A DNA stretch of 64,000 nucleotides from Hyaloperonospora brassicae (Eukaryota; Oomycota; Peronosporomycetes; Peronosporales; Peronosporaceae), in contig CANTFL010001296.1 in the NCBI GenBank assembly GCA_947650285.1, forward strand, positions 434,001 through 498,000. The letters run 5' to 3'. Positions 33,460 through 44,200 of this stretch are shown here, one piece after another (the stretch's first letter is position 1; each line of letters begins with the position of its first letter). The translations under genes were made by a program, and so were the position numbers. Below the pieces are notes generated by a model. The model was given only the letters and a program-made list of their open reading frames with translations, was not told the DNA's origin and searched no databases.

Positions 33460-34419
33460 ATGACCTCAACCTGTCCAGGCGCGAAGTGCACCGAAGACGA
33501 GTGTTTCCGCTCGTCCAAGTCGATTCAGCACTTGCTCGACAATAACAAAAAGTGGCGCGAAGAGCTCATGCGACAGGACGCGTCGCTGTTCCACCGCACG
33601 GCCGAAGGCCAACACCCGTCGTACCTCTGGATCGGGTGCTCCGACTCGCGCGTGCCGGCCGAAGAGGTCACGGGCCTCGTGCCCGGCGAGATGTTTTGCC
33701 ACCGCAACGTGGCGAATTTAGTCGTCACGAACGACATCAACATGCTGTCGGTCGTCCAGTACGCAGTCGAGTCGCTGCAAGTCAAAGACATTATCGTGTG
33801 CGGCCACTATGGCTGCGGCGGCGTCAAGGCCGCCATGGAGAACAACCACATTGGCATCTTGGACACGTGGCTCCGCACGGTGCGCGACGTGCATCGGAAC
33901 CACAAAGCAGAGCTCGACGCCCTGCCGAGCGACGACGCGCGGTACCGGCGCACGGTCGAACTCAACGTGAAGCAGCAGTGCCTCAACGTGTTCAAGATGA
34001 ACGTCGTCCAGCACCGCATTGGGCGGCCGAATGAGCCCAATATCCACGGCCTCGTGTACGACATCCACACAGGCGGCCTGAAAGAGCTCAAGGTGAACTA
34101 CTGCGGCTACTTTTGCAAACTCGTGGGCGACGACAGCCTCCACGCGTTCCCCGACGGCGAGCCGACGATGGGGCTGGCCCATCGCCGGCGGAACGCGATT
34201 TTGGACCTCGGCGACGGCCTCGAGCGTACACCGGGGTTGGTGCGCACGCGGTACATGGCGCGCATGCTGAAGCGCGAGACGGAGCTGTTTACGCCAGAGG
34301 AAGTGGACGAAGCCATTGTAGCGATCAGGAGTGAGATGGCTGACCCGTTCAGTGCGTTCATGAACATCAAGGACCTCATTGCGTACTTTGCGCCCATGAA
34401 GCCCCGGCATTCCGAGTAG
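33460..34419 (+). CDS. Beta-class carbonic anhydrase
   Basis: The 319-residue enzyme interconverts CO2 and bicarbonate with a zinc ion. The zinc ligands are visible as Cys60 in IGCSDSR (Asp62-Arg64 is the catalytic dyad) and His116/Cys119 in CGHYGCGG. The segment FCHRNVANLV and the acidic-helix pattern are typical of the family. I chose ATG 33460 rather than the in-frame ATG 33358, because the 34 residues between them come from a CT-repeat leader. The C-terminal 90 residues (from about HAFPDGEP) extend beyond the usual 200-230 residue fold and end with a helical segment (ETELFTPEEVDEAIVAIRSE). No targeting peptide is obvious with this start, suggesting a cytosolic enzyme. Confidence 0.95.
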   Translation: MTSTCPGAKCTEDECFRSSKSIQHLLDNNKKWREELMRQDASLFHRTAEGQHPSYLWIGCSDSRVPAEEVTGLVPGEMFCHRNVANLVVTNDINMLSVVQYAVESLQVKDIIVCGHYGCGGVKAAMENNHIGILDTWLRTVRDVHRNHKAELDALPSDDARYRRTVELNVKQQCLNVFKMNVVQHRIGRPNEPNIHGLVYDIHTGGLKELKVNYCGYFCKLVGDDSLHAFPDGEPTMGLAHRRRNAILDLGDGLERTPGLVRTRYMARMLKRETELFTPEEVDEAIVAIRSEMADPFSAFMNIKDLIAYFAPMKPRHSE

Positions 34420-34557
34420 AGCGCTGGCAAAAAAGGCGCTTGTCGGTCGTTCTGCATGGCTTCAGTCCCTCGACGAGTCGTGGCCTCGTGTCGTGTTGCA
34501 GAGGCCCAAAGTGGACGCTATGGATCGATCCGTAGGTGTTGGAGGGCACTCACTGCG

Positions 34558-36190
34558 ATGACTAAAGTGGTTGGACGAATTGCGAGCGCTAGTGCATACA
34601 CTCAGTTGATATCGAGTTGCGTGTTGATCCGATGCTCGTTTCTCGCTCTGCTATTGCATTTCGTTGCGGTTGAGGTGAGCTGCACGACGACAGCAACGCC
34701 TGATCCAAAAGAACGTATTCCAACGTCGATGAACAGTGTTTGGGTTGACGATTTCGTACGGAGTGCTCTTGCACGGGCCAAACCGCCAATGACTGTGACA
34801 AACAAGACGTCAGCGCTGGATCGTGTCAACGTCGTAGTGAGTTCCATCGGCTTGCCAGCGGTCCATCAAGTTCAGTGTGGAAACTGGAAGAGACCAATTA
34901 TAGCTTCCTGCATTGAAGCAGTGCCTTGACGTGAACAAGATCAATGTGGGGTAAAGCACTCTGTGGGCCTCCACCAGTATTTGCTGCAAGTGAACAGCAC
35001 CTGCATTGACACGCTCGAGTTCCTTGAGGCAAGCTAAGCTGATTCCATTGCAAAGTTCACCAACATGAGTTTCTCTTCCGTGTACTCTCGCAACGACAGC
35101 TCGCGTCACCAGGCAGAAAGAAGGTTGTGACGTTCATCTTTCGACACTGGAAGGGTATGACTGCCAGGTGTCTAGCTAGACCCATTGGTGAAGGATGGGC
35201 ATCCTGAGTGTGTAAAGCAAGCTCCGTAAGGTCACGACCGTTTCACTTCCTTACAACCTGCTCGTGCAGGTTGCTCTTTTTTCTGGACAATGGCACACTC
35301 TCAGGGACAAAGTGTACATACCGATCAATTGAATTGCTTGCAGGGCGTGAAATGGCACTTCATCACCTGTTCCTAGATGCGTACCATGCATTCGAACCAA
35401 CTAGAAGAATCGAAGAGATGATGAGGCTCCTTGGGGCTTCCGTGCATGTTGAAGAGACTCTCAGTGACAAGACACAGACAATGCTCGAAGAGCATGTTTG
35501 CATCAAAGGTTGCGCCCCTTCGTTTCCCTTGCGAATACTGTGAGTTTTGCGTAAAGGGTTCCGTCACGTCGTAGACGCATCAGAACGCTGCAATTTGCTT
35601 CGAACAGACTGGTGTGATGCCATTGCAAAGACTGCTTGCTACCCTTTTCAAACCTTTGCCTCTTCATATCGGCAGGCTGTACAGAGTAGATAGACCATAT
35701 TCGCGAAGGCAAAATCGCCAACGAGATGTAAACAACGGTCCTAACTATGTATGCAACCGTTCGTGAGGACATCGAGGGTGTAGGCCAAGCACAATACCAA
35801 CGATAGCTTTCAAGACCTTTGAGAATTCAAGGTATGAGAAACGGCAAAGCGTTACGCAAGTTCATCGGCCTTCCACACAACAAAACTTTGTCCACCTCCG
35901 GTGCCCACCACACTGCAAGCACCAGGCGATGAGTGATAGCTCGCATCCAAATCAATTGTCACATAAACTGCATTGTCTTACTTGGTTGCATCCCACGAAG
36001 AATTTTGTACTCCCTGCACGGCCCGAGAAAGTGCTGCACTGGATTCGTAAACGACTGGGCACCCTCAAGGTCAGTACCTTTCGCGCTTGATCAGATCGAC
36101 ATTCCGACACTTCATTCGTGGCAGTTCATGCCAGCACCACCTTTGCCATACTTCTTCCCTCCTTGTGTCTCCGTTGCTGTGCAATGAGCC
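34558..36190 (+). pseudogene. Probable broken gene with hydrophobic N-terminus
   Basis: A frame from ATG 34558 to 34929 (123 residues) has a hydrophobic segment near residues 17-38 (SCVLIRCSFLALLLHFVAVE), like a signal peptide or anchor. It is followed by a polar region (WVDDFVRSALARAKPP). Further plus-strand pieces in other frames continue downstream: 34950-35100 (STCIDTLEFLEAS, NMSFSSVYSRND), 35208-35543 (AGREMALHHLFLDAYHAFEP) and 35933-36187. The pieces look protein-like but are divided by stops. I see no RxLR or CRN motif. It may be a degraded secreted or membrane protein gene; alternatively only the first 123-residue frame is real. Confidence 0.35.
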
Positions 36191-36333
36191 GTATACCGCA
36201 TTCCGAACAGCACGCGTGAGTGTCCCGAATGCACCCACCTTGACGTCGAATCCAGCTTCCGCTTCCAACTTTGGGTCGATTGCACTTTTTTGGCAAGCGT
36301 TTTTCATTACACCGTGACTTGAAGCTAGCCAAG

Positions 36334-39300
36334 TCACGCCTCCGAGTCGCTGCAGTTATTGGTGTCAACCGCTTTCTCATCAGTCGCGGGTAATGGAGCA
36401 GCGACAAAGTCATCGATCACTTCAAAGCCATCGTTGACAGGAGAGAGCAGAGTGTTGTCGCTGTCAGCTGTCACGGAAGCCAAGTTGATGTCGACAAAGT
36501 CGCCAAGTTTCTTGCTGCCAGATGGTACGGGTGAGCACTCATTACCAACGACCGACTCCGTAGTTTGACTTCCTGTCGTTGCAGCGAGAGTCGAAGCTGA
36601 GGCGACGCTGATGTCTTCACAACCTTCTTCGTTGTCGATCTTGGCTTCGGGAGAAAGCAGAGCGGTATCGGAGATCATCGCTGCTGGCTCATCAGGCGCG
36701 GAAAGTGGAGCGGTAGTGTCTGTCAAAGTCGGAGCTGCGATGAAGCCGCCGAATCCGTCAAAATCGCCAAGTCCAGTGACGCTATTGCTGTCAGCTGAAG
36801 CGACTGGAGAGAACGGTGAGTCGCTAGTGGTCTTCTCCGACGCAAATGCTTCTTCAACACTTTCCATCGTTGCGGGAAAGGAATCGATGGTGCAACTGTT
36901 GCTAGATGGCGTCGCAGCGATAGAAGTAGATGTGGAAAGTGGAGCGGTAGTGTCTGTCGGAGCTGCGATGAAGCCGCCGAATCCGTCAAAATCGCCAAGT
37001 CCAGTGACGCTATTGCTGTCAGCTGAAGCGACTGGAGAGAACGGTGAGTCGCCAGTGGTCTTTTCCGACGCAAATGCTTCTTCAGCACTTCCCATCATTG
37101 CTGGAAGAGAACCGATGGTGCTAGACGGCATCGCAGCGATAGAAGAAGATGTCGATGGAGATAGCGCGCTTCCACTTGGTTGTAGCTCAAATGCGGCCGA
37201 CTCCGCAAATTCCACTGCAGTGTCAATCGACGCTGTAACACCACCAAAATCGCCAAACGCGTCCGGTTCGTTCTTGTCTGCAGCAACAGAAGCAAGTAGC
37301 AAGTTCGGAGTGTCAACAGCTGTGCTTGCTGATGGCGTAGCGTCGGCATCGAATAAAGCTGTAGTAGGAAAAGCATCAAACACGGGGTCTTCCGTTGCAA
37401 CCAGTAGATCACGTGGGCCAAACTCATGTGCGGACGCACTGGAATCTGCATCGAAAAAAGACGTCGGCTCCGAGCTGAAGTTGGTGCTGTCGCTGGTACC
37501 TTCCATCACTGCCACTGAAATTGTAGAGGAGGGAGCTGTACCAAAATCGTCGAATCCGGAAAACGCTATCGCAGCAGGAGATGGCGACGGCTGAAATGGA
37601 GCAAACGACGCGTCGATTGCTGCTGATATAGGGGGTAACATGCTCTCAGCATAAGTAGCGAGTGGTGCTGCCGCATTGAAATCGCCAAATCCAGTGTCAT
37701 CGCTCATCGCAGCAGGCACAGATGCAGATGTGAACGGTGATTCTCCGCCAAAATCGAGCATCAATGACGGGTCTTTACCGGTGGATGACACAGCTGCGCA
37801 ATCATCAAACGCATCGAAGTTACCATCTCCCCTAGCACTTGGGGGTGCAGATAAATGCTGAGAAAATGGAGACGTTGGCGGAATCATTGACGGAATCGTT
37901 GACGGAATCGTAGCTGCTGGAGATGGTCCAGATTCAAAGCTGCCAAACGCATCGAACCCACTGCTGTCAGCCACACCATGGGGAGACGTAGACATGGGAG
38001 GTGCACTGGGAACCGTCACAGGAAGTGACATACCATCGGGCTCGCCAAAAGTAAGAGGAGTGCTGGCAAAAGCAGTAGCCTCGCCCTTTGCAGCTCTTGA
38101 GGAGGCGTGCGTCAATACCGGCGGCGATGTTGCGCCAGTCACGGGTGATCGTGACTCGAGTGACATCTTCTGCTGAAGCTTTGCGCTCAATATGGCCTCT
38201 TCCAGTTCACTTTCCTCTCTGGAGATATCACTCTGTAGTCGGCGGACCAGCTGCTTCTGATTGTCCACCAGGCTTTGAAGACTCTGTGCTACAGCGTGCC
38301 AAGTCTTGTCACTTCCAACATCGCCATTCGAGGCAGAAGCGGAAGTTGATGCAGCACGCATTGCATCCCGCTTCATCACAAGAGCCACGAGCTCATCGCG
38401 CATTTCATGGAGACTGTCCAATGCTGTGGACATCGTCTCGATCGCGGGTAGCTTGCGCTCCACATCCGCGACAATCTGAGCAAAATCCCGATTCTGCTGG
38501 TCAAGCTGTCTCGCCAACCTTTTTTCTTCCTCACCACTCATGAACGGTTTCTCCGACAAAGTTTGCGGTACACCAAAGCCCCCGCCAGCAGCAAGCCCAT
38601 GTTGTGCCTGATAACTTGGATTGCCAGCTTGAGCACGATCGTTGCTGCCGAAATCGTGGAGAGGAAGCTGCATTGACTGCTGAGACGATAGCGACGAAAA
38701 GTCACCGAAACTGGACATCGAATTCATCGATGACGCCGAGTTCGTGCGAGCCCTGGCGACAACCTTAGGAGTGTGCGTCGTCGTAAAGCCGTAGCGCTCT
38801 TGCTGTTCGAACGACGTGGGTACGCTTCCGTGCAGACTGACACTAGGGGAAGCAGCTGGAGGTCCGCTAAAGCCTTCCAGCTGAACGTTGCTTCCGCTAG
38901 TATCAGCCTGATCGAAAGCACTTTTACGCGAATCGTGCGGGCTTGGCGGCGGAAGCAGGTTTGGCAGCGGTGTATCCGCCGTGGTGGACAATGAGTCAAA
39001 CGCACACATTCCCTCAGGCTTATACGGTGGCGCATCCTCTAGCTGCTTTCCCACGAGCTTATCTTGCGATACACTTGCTATTCCCTGAGATCCAGAGCCT
39101 TGGTCAAGCGCTGCCCCCGCGCCAACGCTGCGCGCACTAAATACTGCCTCGCTGAGCTCACGGGGTAACGTGGGCGGCATCCGTAGTCCACGCTTACTCA
39201 CGCACACGATCAGGTGCATCGCTACGTAAAACTCTTGCACACTAAGCTTGCTGTCGCGCGTCACGTCTGCCATCGACCAGATTTCGCGAAGCACCTGATC

Positions 39301-40181
39301 GTCAAAACAAAGCAGTACGACAAACACCACAAGGTACCACCAACTTCACCATTAGCACGAGAACAAGGGCCAGAGTCAACACAACAAACAAACAAACCAG
39401 CCAACAACTCGTACATTGCGATCGAGGCCAGACAGTTGGAACAGCGCCACTGCCTCAGCGCCGTTCAGAAACCCGTCATGGTCGGTATCGTACTGCTGGA
39501 ACACCAACTGATACTTGCCCATCTCTTCTGCTGTAGGTACAAACGAAGCACCAGTGCTCAACAGCTGCTGTGGATGTCCTCCCATCCCAACATTCCGTGG
39601 CGGCACTTGTATGTGGGCCTGAACCGGCACCTGTGTTGGCAGCTGCTGCTGTTGCACGTTCTGTGGTGTGCAATGCACTTCTTGAGGCAACACCACTCCT
39701 TCAATCTTCGCGAGAGGGTACGGCCTATTGGCAAAGCCGTGAAACCTCTGCACCGACACTTGCTCGCCATGCTGTGCCATGCTGATCAGCCGCATGGCTA
39801 CATAAAACTCCTGCCGCGACAAGGCACTTTGTCGTCGACCGTCGGCAATGTTCCATATCTAATGTTGCAGCAGCAGCAGCAACAACACCGACAAGAGAAC
39901 AAACAAACACCACCACCAACAGCATCAACATCGACAACCGCATGAGCAACTTTGTCTCCTGACCCCCACGCGGGTACGCGCAACATTACCTCACGTAGCA
40001 CCGATTTGTCCACATGCGACCGCGAAAACAACGCGACCGCTTGTGGACCTCCGATGACATTGCGTCGCTGGTCGTCCACTTGAGCAAACAGGCGGTCGTA
40101 CAACTGCTGCTCCTGGGGCGACGGCGGTACCCACGTGTGCAGCGAGATCTGCTGCTGCTGCTGCTGTTGCTGGGGGTTCAT
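36334..40181 (-). CDS. EH-domain endocytic protein (Eps15/Pan1-like), three exons, 1198 residues
   Basis: Exons are 40181-39990, 39858-39415 and 39294-36334; both introns (131 and 120 bp) are GT-AG and phase 0. The protein starts MNP plus a poly-Gln tract. A first EH domain runs to about residue 95 (LREIWNIADGRRQSALSRQE). A second follows at about 175-250 with a calcium-loop motif DTDHDGFLNGAE and LREIWSMADVTRDSKLSVQE. A coiled coil (near 38540-38170) comes next. The rest is a long Ser/Ala/Thr-rich tail dotted with DF/FG motifs (FDAFGSF, GLGDFDGFGGF) that resemble adaptor- or clathrin-binding peptides. EH proteins bind NPF peptides and act in endocytosis and actin patches. Both introns cut their EH domain next to the same LREIW helix. 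The tail contains a 76-residue tandem duplication. Confidence 0.9.
36731..37186 (-). repeat. In-frame tandem duplication (228-bp unit) in the EH-protein tail
   Basis: The blocks starting at 36731 and 36959 are offset by 228 bp and nearly identical for the first 150 bp (only a few substitutions seen by eye), then diverge. Both encode a copy of EEAFASEKTT...SPFSPVASADSNSVTGLGDF. The unit is 76 codons, so the frame is kept. Confidence 0.9.
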
Positions 40182-40551
40182 GACGCAGGTCGAGGGACGA
40201 CGAGAAGTGGTTTACACTCGGAACACGTGCGTACGAGCCAAAGTGTCTGCGACCGATAGGATGTCGTAATTAGTCGGAGACGCAACATACTAAAAACAAA
40301 CGAGCGGGCCGCGTCCCACGTAATGTTGCTGCAAGGAAACCCATGACTTGTCGTTGTTGCGACTGCCCAATCTGCTGTCGGTCGGTCGGTCGGTCGTGTT
40401 GTGTTGTGTTACGTTCGACTCTTCTTTCTATTACTGACGTTCGTACGGCTCGACTGGGACCTCTTGCCAGATCCTGCGCGAACGAGTGGAGGCGGGAGCG
40501 TCACTGTACCATCAACAGCAAACACACACACCACAAGAACAGCTCAACGGG
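40182..40551. other. Short spacer between PHD-RCC1 and EH genes
   Basis: This 370-bp gap must hold the 3' end of the PHD-RCC1 transcript and the promoter of the EH gene, both on the minus strand. A GGTC repeat (TCGGTCGGTCGGTCG, 40379-40393) is the only structure seen. Confidence 0.5.
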
Positions 40552-43025
40552 TCAGCCGATTCCATTGCAGGGCGCTCGAACACGCACGAGGTCAGACGTA
40601 CCGTCGGTAAACTCGATGGCAAAGACCTGATTCACGCCGACGGCCAGTTTCTCAATCCGTGGGAGCTCCGTCACCTTGGTCGGCCTGTCGATGCAACGAG
40701 GCTGCGGGTCACCGAGACCGAGCTGGCCGAGCTGATTGCGGCCCCACGAGTACACTTCGCCGGAGGTCGTGAGCGCCATCGAGAAGTCGTGGCCACAGCC
40801 GATTTGCTTGACGCTCGTGTCCGAGCCAAAGCCCGCGACGCGCACAGGCGTTGACGTGCAACTCGTCTCGGTCTCTTCGCCGCGCTTCGTGCCAAGCTGA
40901 CCAAACTCGTTGTCACCCATTGCAAACAGACGCCCGTCCTGCAAGAGCACGAGCGTGTGCTGCGCACCGCACGCAACGGACGTGACCGTATCGTTACGAA
41001 AGGTCTGAGCAAATGACAGGAGTTAGAACAGGACGCACGCACACATAGACAACGCGCTCATTGATCCAACCTGGACAAAACGCGGTCGAGGTACACGAAA
41101 CTGCGAGCGGAAGAACTTCGACTCGCCTGGAGGAGAGACCGACTTGGCGTGCCCGACTTGACCTGTTCACAAACGTGCAAGATGCCGTCCGTAAGCATTC
41201 TAACAAGCGCCAACTCACTGCTCATTGATGACGCGTACCACGGTCTCCATAGCCCCACGTCCAAATTCCCTTTGTGCTGAAGCAGACAACACACACCAAG
41301 AGTGAGCCCTCAATCATCATTCGATGATGACTGCCGACATGCATTGAGTCGAAATCCGGTACCCAGCAACGACAGCGACAGCATGCGATCCACCCGCAGC
41401 CAGCTGCGTAATGTCTCGACCTAGCAAGAACTCAGCAGGCTCTTCAATATCCGCATTGTCCTCCTGCAGCACACGCCACAAGTGAGAACTGGCTTCTGTA
41501 TCCAATGCCGCACGCATTCCCTGTCGTACACCAGTGACGTCCGGGGCGTCGTTGTTGAGGAGCTGCGGGACCCACTGGTTCTTGTTGGACGCATCGCCTA
41601 ATTGCGCGTGGGTGTTCGACCCCATGCTCATGAACACACCCGGCTTTTTTGTGTTAAACTGGCGGTCATCGCCAGAGTCCTTCGTTGTCATGATGACAAA
41701 GTCACTTCCACATGCAACTAATGACACGATGTCAAGTATCCACACGCAGAACAACTACTTAGCCATCCACCATATACCGCAAGCACCGAAGCATTGCTCA
41801 TTTGCAAGCGTACCCAGGTCGACGGGCACTTCAAGTTCCCTCAAGGCAGAAATCTTCTTGGGCACTTTCTTGTTCTTGTTCTCTTGATGGCCTAGCTGCC
41901 CAAGCTCGCCGTTTCCCCACGTGTAGACATGACCTGCGGTCGTGACGACCAGACCAAACTGAGCGCCTGCATGGATCTGCGAGAACCTGCAGGACACGAA
42001 AAAAAGGATCACCAGTGAGACAACGTCAGCGGTACGTCTTGCCAAAAAGAGTTCGAAAAACAACGAGCTCCAGTCATGCAGTAGTTTGTACCGTCCTTCG
42101 CCCTTGGACCGTTTCTCTTCCGTTATGGATTCCAGCTGCAGACAGACATCGATACGCAGTACGTAAGCGTTCTAGTAGTTTACCCATCGACAGTCCCTCA
42201 GGACGCAGCACTGCGTTCACCACCACCACCGCCACAACGCACCAAACGAAAGTGCGACAGCTTTTCGTGGACAACATCCTGGTGGCCCAACTGGCCGCAC
42301 AGTCCCGTTCCTACCGAGTACAAGTTTGCGTCGTTGCACAGCACAAACGTGCTCGTTTCGGAGCAAGCAATGTCGAGGATCCCAATGCCATCGAGCGCAT
42401 GCACTTTTGTCGGGCTCCAGACCACCTTGGTCTCTGCTTGGTCCGAAAGACCCAGCTACGTATGTATCAAAAACAAACACACACACACCACAATTGTGAT
42501 CCCCACAGTGGAATGGCGACGTTAGTGTTTGCACAACCGCACTCCGACGACGACGACGCGAATGTAGCCATCTATCGGTACACGCGACGAAACAGATGGA
42601 CACACGCACCTGCCCATCTTCGTTGTCGCCCCATCCAAAAACCGACGACACGGGCGGATGCCCACTGGCTGCAGTAATTTCGAACCGGTATACCGTCGCG
42701 CGTGGCAACCACGAACGTGCACCTTCATTTAGCAACTGACTGGACGCACATCACCCATACTCGTACACAGGACGTTGCACAGGAGAGACGCACCGAGGAG
42801 AGGGATTCGGCCGGCACAGAACTTGCAGAACCAGTCGCCCTCGGGCACCGGCGGTTTGCGCGCAAAGTTGTTGCGCGGCTTTGTCCGGCAGCACGTGCAG
42901 CCCTGGTGGCAGGCCGTGTGGAACGCGCGGTCGCAGCCGTCACAGAGCACTAAGAACTCCTCGTCGTCCTCGTTGCCGCACACGCGGCACGCGTCTTGGC
43001 TCAGGGGCGCAGCGGGCGGCGACAT
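40552..43025 (-). CDS. PHD finger-RCC1 repeat protein, nine exons, 570 residues
   Basis: Exons by splice site and phase: 43025-42794, 42722-42610, 42455-42243, 42135-42092, 41986-41814, 41717-41363, 41276-41239, 41162-41071 and 41004-40552. All introns are GT-AG and the phases close without a stop. Exon 1 encodes a PHD finger (CRVCGNEDDEEFLVLCDGCD, FHTACHQGC, GDWFCKFCAG) with a basic insert before its last Cys pair. The rest forms RCC1-type blades (VFGWGDNEDGQLGLSD, VYTWGNGELGQLGHQ, IWTWGYGDRGQVGHAK, LFAMGDNEFGQLGTKR, VYSWGRNQLGQLGLGD). PHD fingers read histone H3 tails; RCC1 propellers bind chromatin or act on GTPases. Start ATG 43025 was chosen as the Met nearest the PHD finger; the upstream frame to 43184 looks non-coding. 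Confidence 0.85.
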
Positions 43026-44200
43026 TGTCCAGTACTCCTTTTCGGTCGCGGTGCCCTGTGTTAAGGCCGTAGTGGCCGAGAGGTCGAGCCTCAGATCGAT
43101 AAACAGACGGACGGACGTTGCTAGTTTTTTGGCCGATGTTCGTTGTGTACTGAGATAGTGGATGAAATGGAGAGGTCGCAGCAACAGTGGGCGGATATCT
43201 ATAACTTCTATAGATAGGTCTTGCGAGAACGTATGGTCTGAGCCCTCTTCGTCGCGGTCGAGCGCTGCGCAGCATCCGAATTCGCCTCGAGGTGCATAAA
43301 AAGCTGCTTTTTAGACAAAGTGCGCAAGGTGCGGCAAAGGGCTGCAGACCGCGGAAAAACAAAAGCAAGGGATGTGCTCTTAGTGTCGATCGTAGCTCGT
43401 CGACCCAGCAGCCACTATTTGTGCATGTGTTGGCCATCCGATCTTTATTCTGCTTACTCTTCACGTTTGCACTCGGCATCATCGTCAATCAGAGGGAAGC
43501 ATTGCTGTCTATGGTGGCTGGTCGCTATGAGAAACAAAGGGCAGTAGGATAGCAATCGAAGCTGTGACGCAGGTAGACCCGCACTGCGTCGTTCGTGAGG
43601 TCGTCGATGTTGACCCCCCCCCCCACGTGAAGGTCGTAGCATCCTCGTTCTGCGCACCACCAATTCATCGATCAGTATATGCTCGATACGAGGAGGCAAC
43701 AACAAATGGAATGCTGACGAGGTGGTTGCCATGTTCCATCGGCTTTGCCGATCTGGTGTCCTTTGTGCGTGGATAGCGTGCGAGCATTTGCCAGTCACGC
43801 CTGCAAGTCGAGTCTTTTGTGACACGCTTCGGTCCTGTTATCGTGAAGGGTTCTGAATGAGTCGCATGGTGGCAGAAGATGATGATGGGTTTATTCTGCT
43901 GGTGTTGCATTGATGTGACACGTACCTCTCTACACGAACAATGGCAACGGGAGTGGCTGAGTCGCACGGACGCATTAGGAGCTCAGAAGTGGATATTGCA
44001 GTAGTACTTTTGTCTCCCCAACGAAGAAGCATTGCTACTGCTTTCTGTGCTTGTACAGTCACCTTCATACCGCGGGGGTATTGAAGTAAACACGTACTAT
44101 GCAGCTTGTCGTGATTGCAGTACAACGACAGCACCACTTTGGTGACACGGCATTGGCCAAGTGGAAAAGCACTGGTAGATTACCTTCGCAGCACGCTGGT
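43026..44200. other. Intergenic region between PHD-RCC1 and glycosyltransferase genes
   Basis: No convincing gene. A run of 12 C residues lies at 43614-43625. Short frames on both strands lack domains. Confidence 0.4.

Noticed and set aside
33552..34410. Long frames on both strands across the carbonic anhydrase
   Set aside because: Shadows of the real gene caused by its high GC; no domain.
34558..34929. RxLR-type effector
   Set aside because: A signal-like start is present, but no RxLR or EER motif follows within the usual distance.
36359..37861. Long plus-strand Ser/Ala frames (e.g. 327 codons at 36611-37594)
   Set aside because: Antisense shadows of the low-complexity tail of the EH protein.
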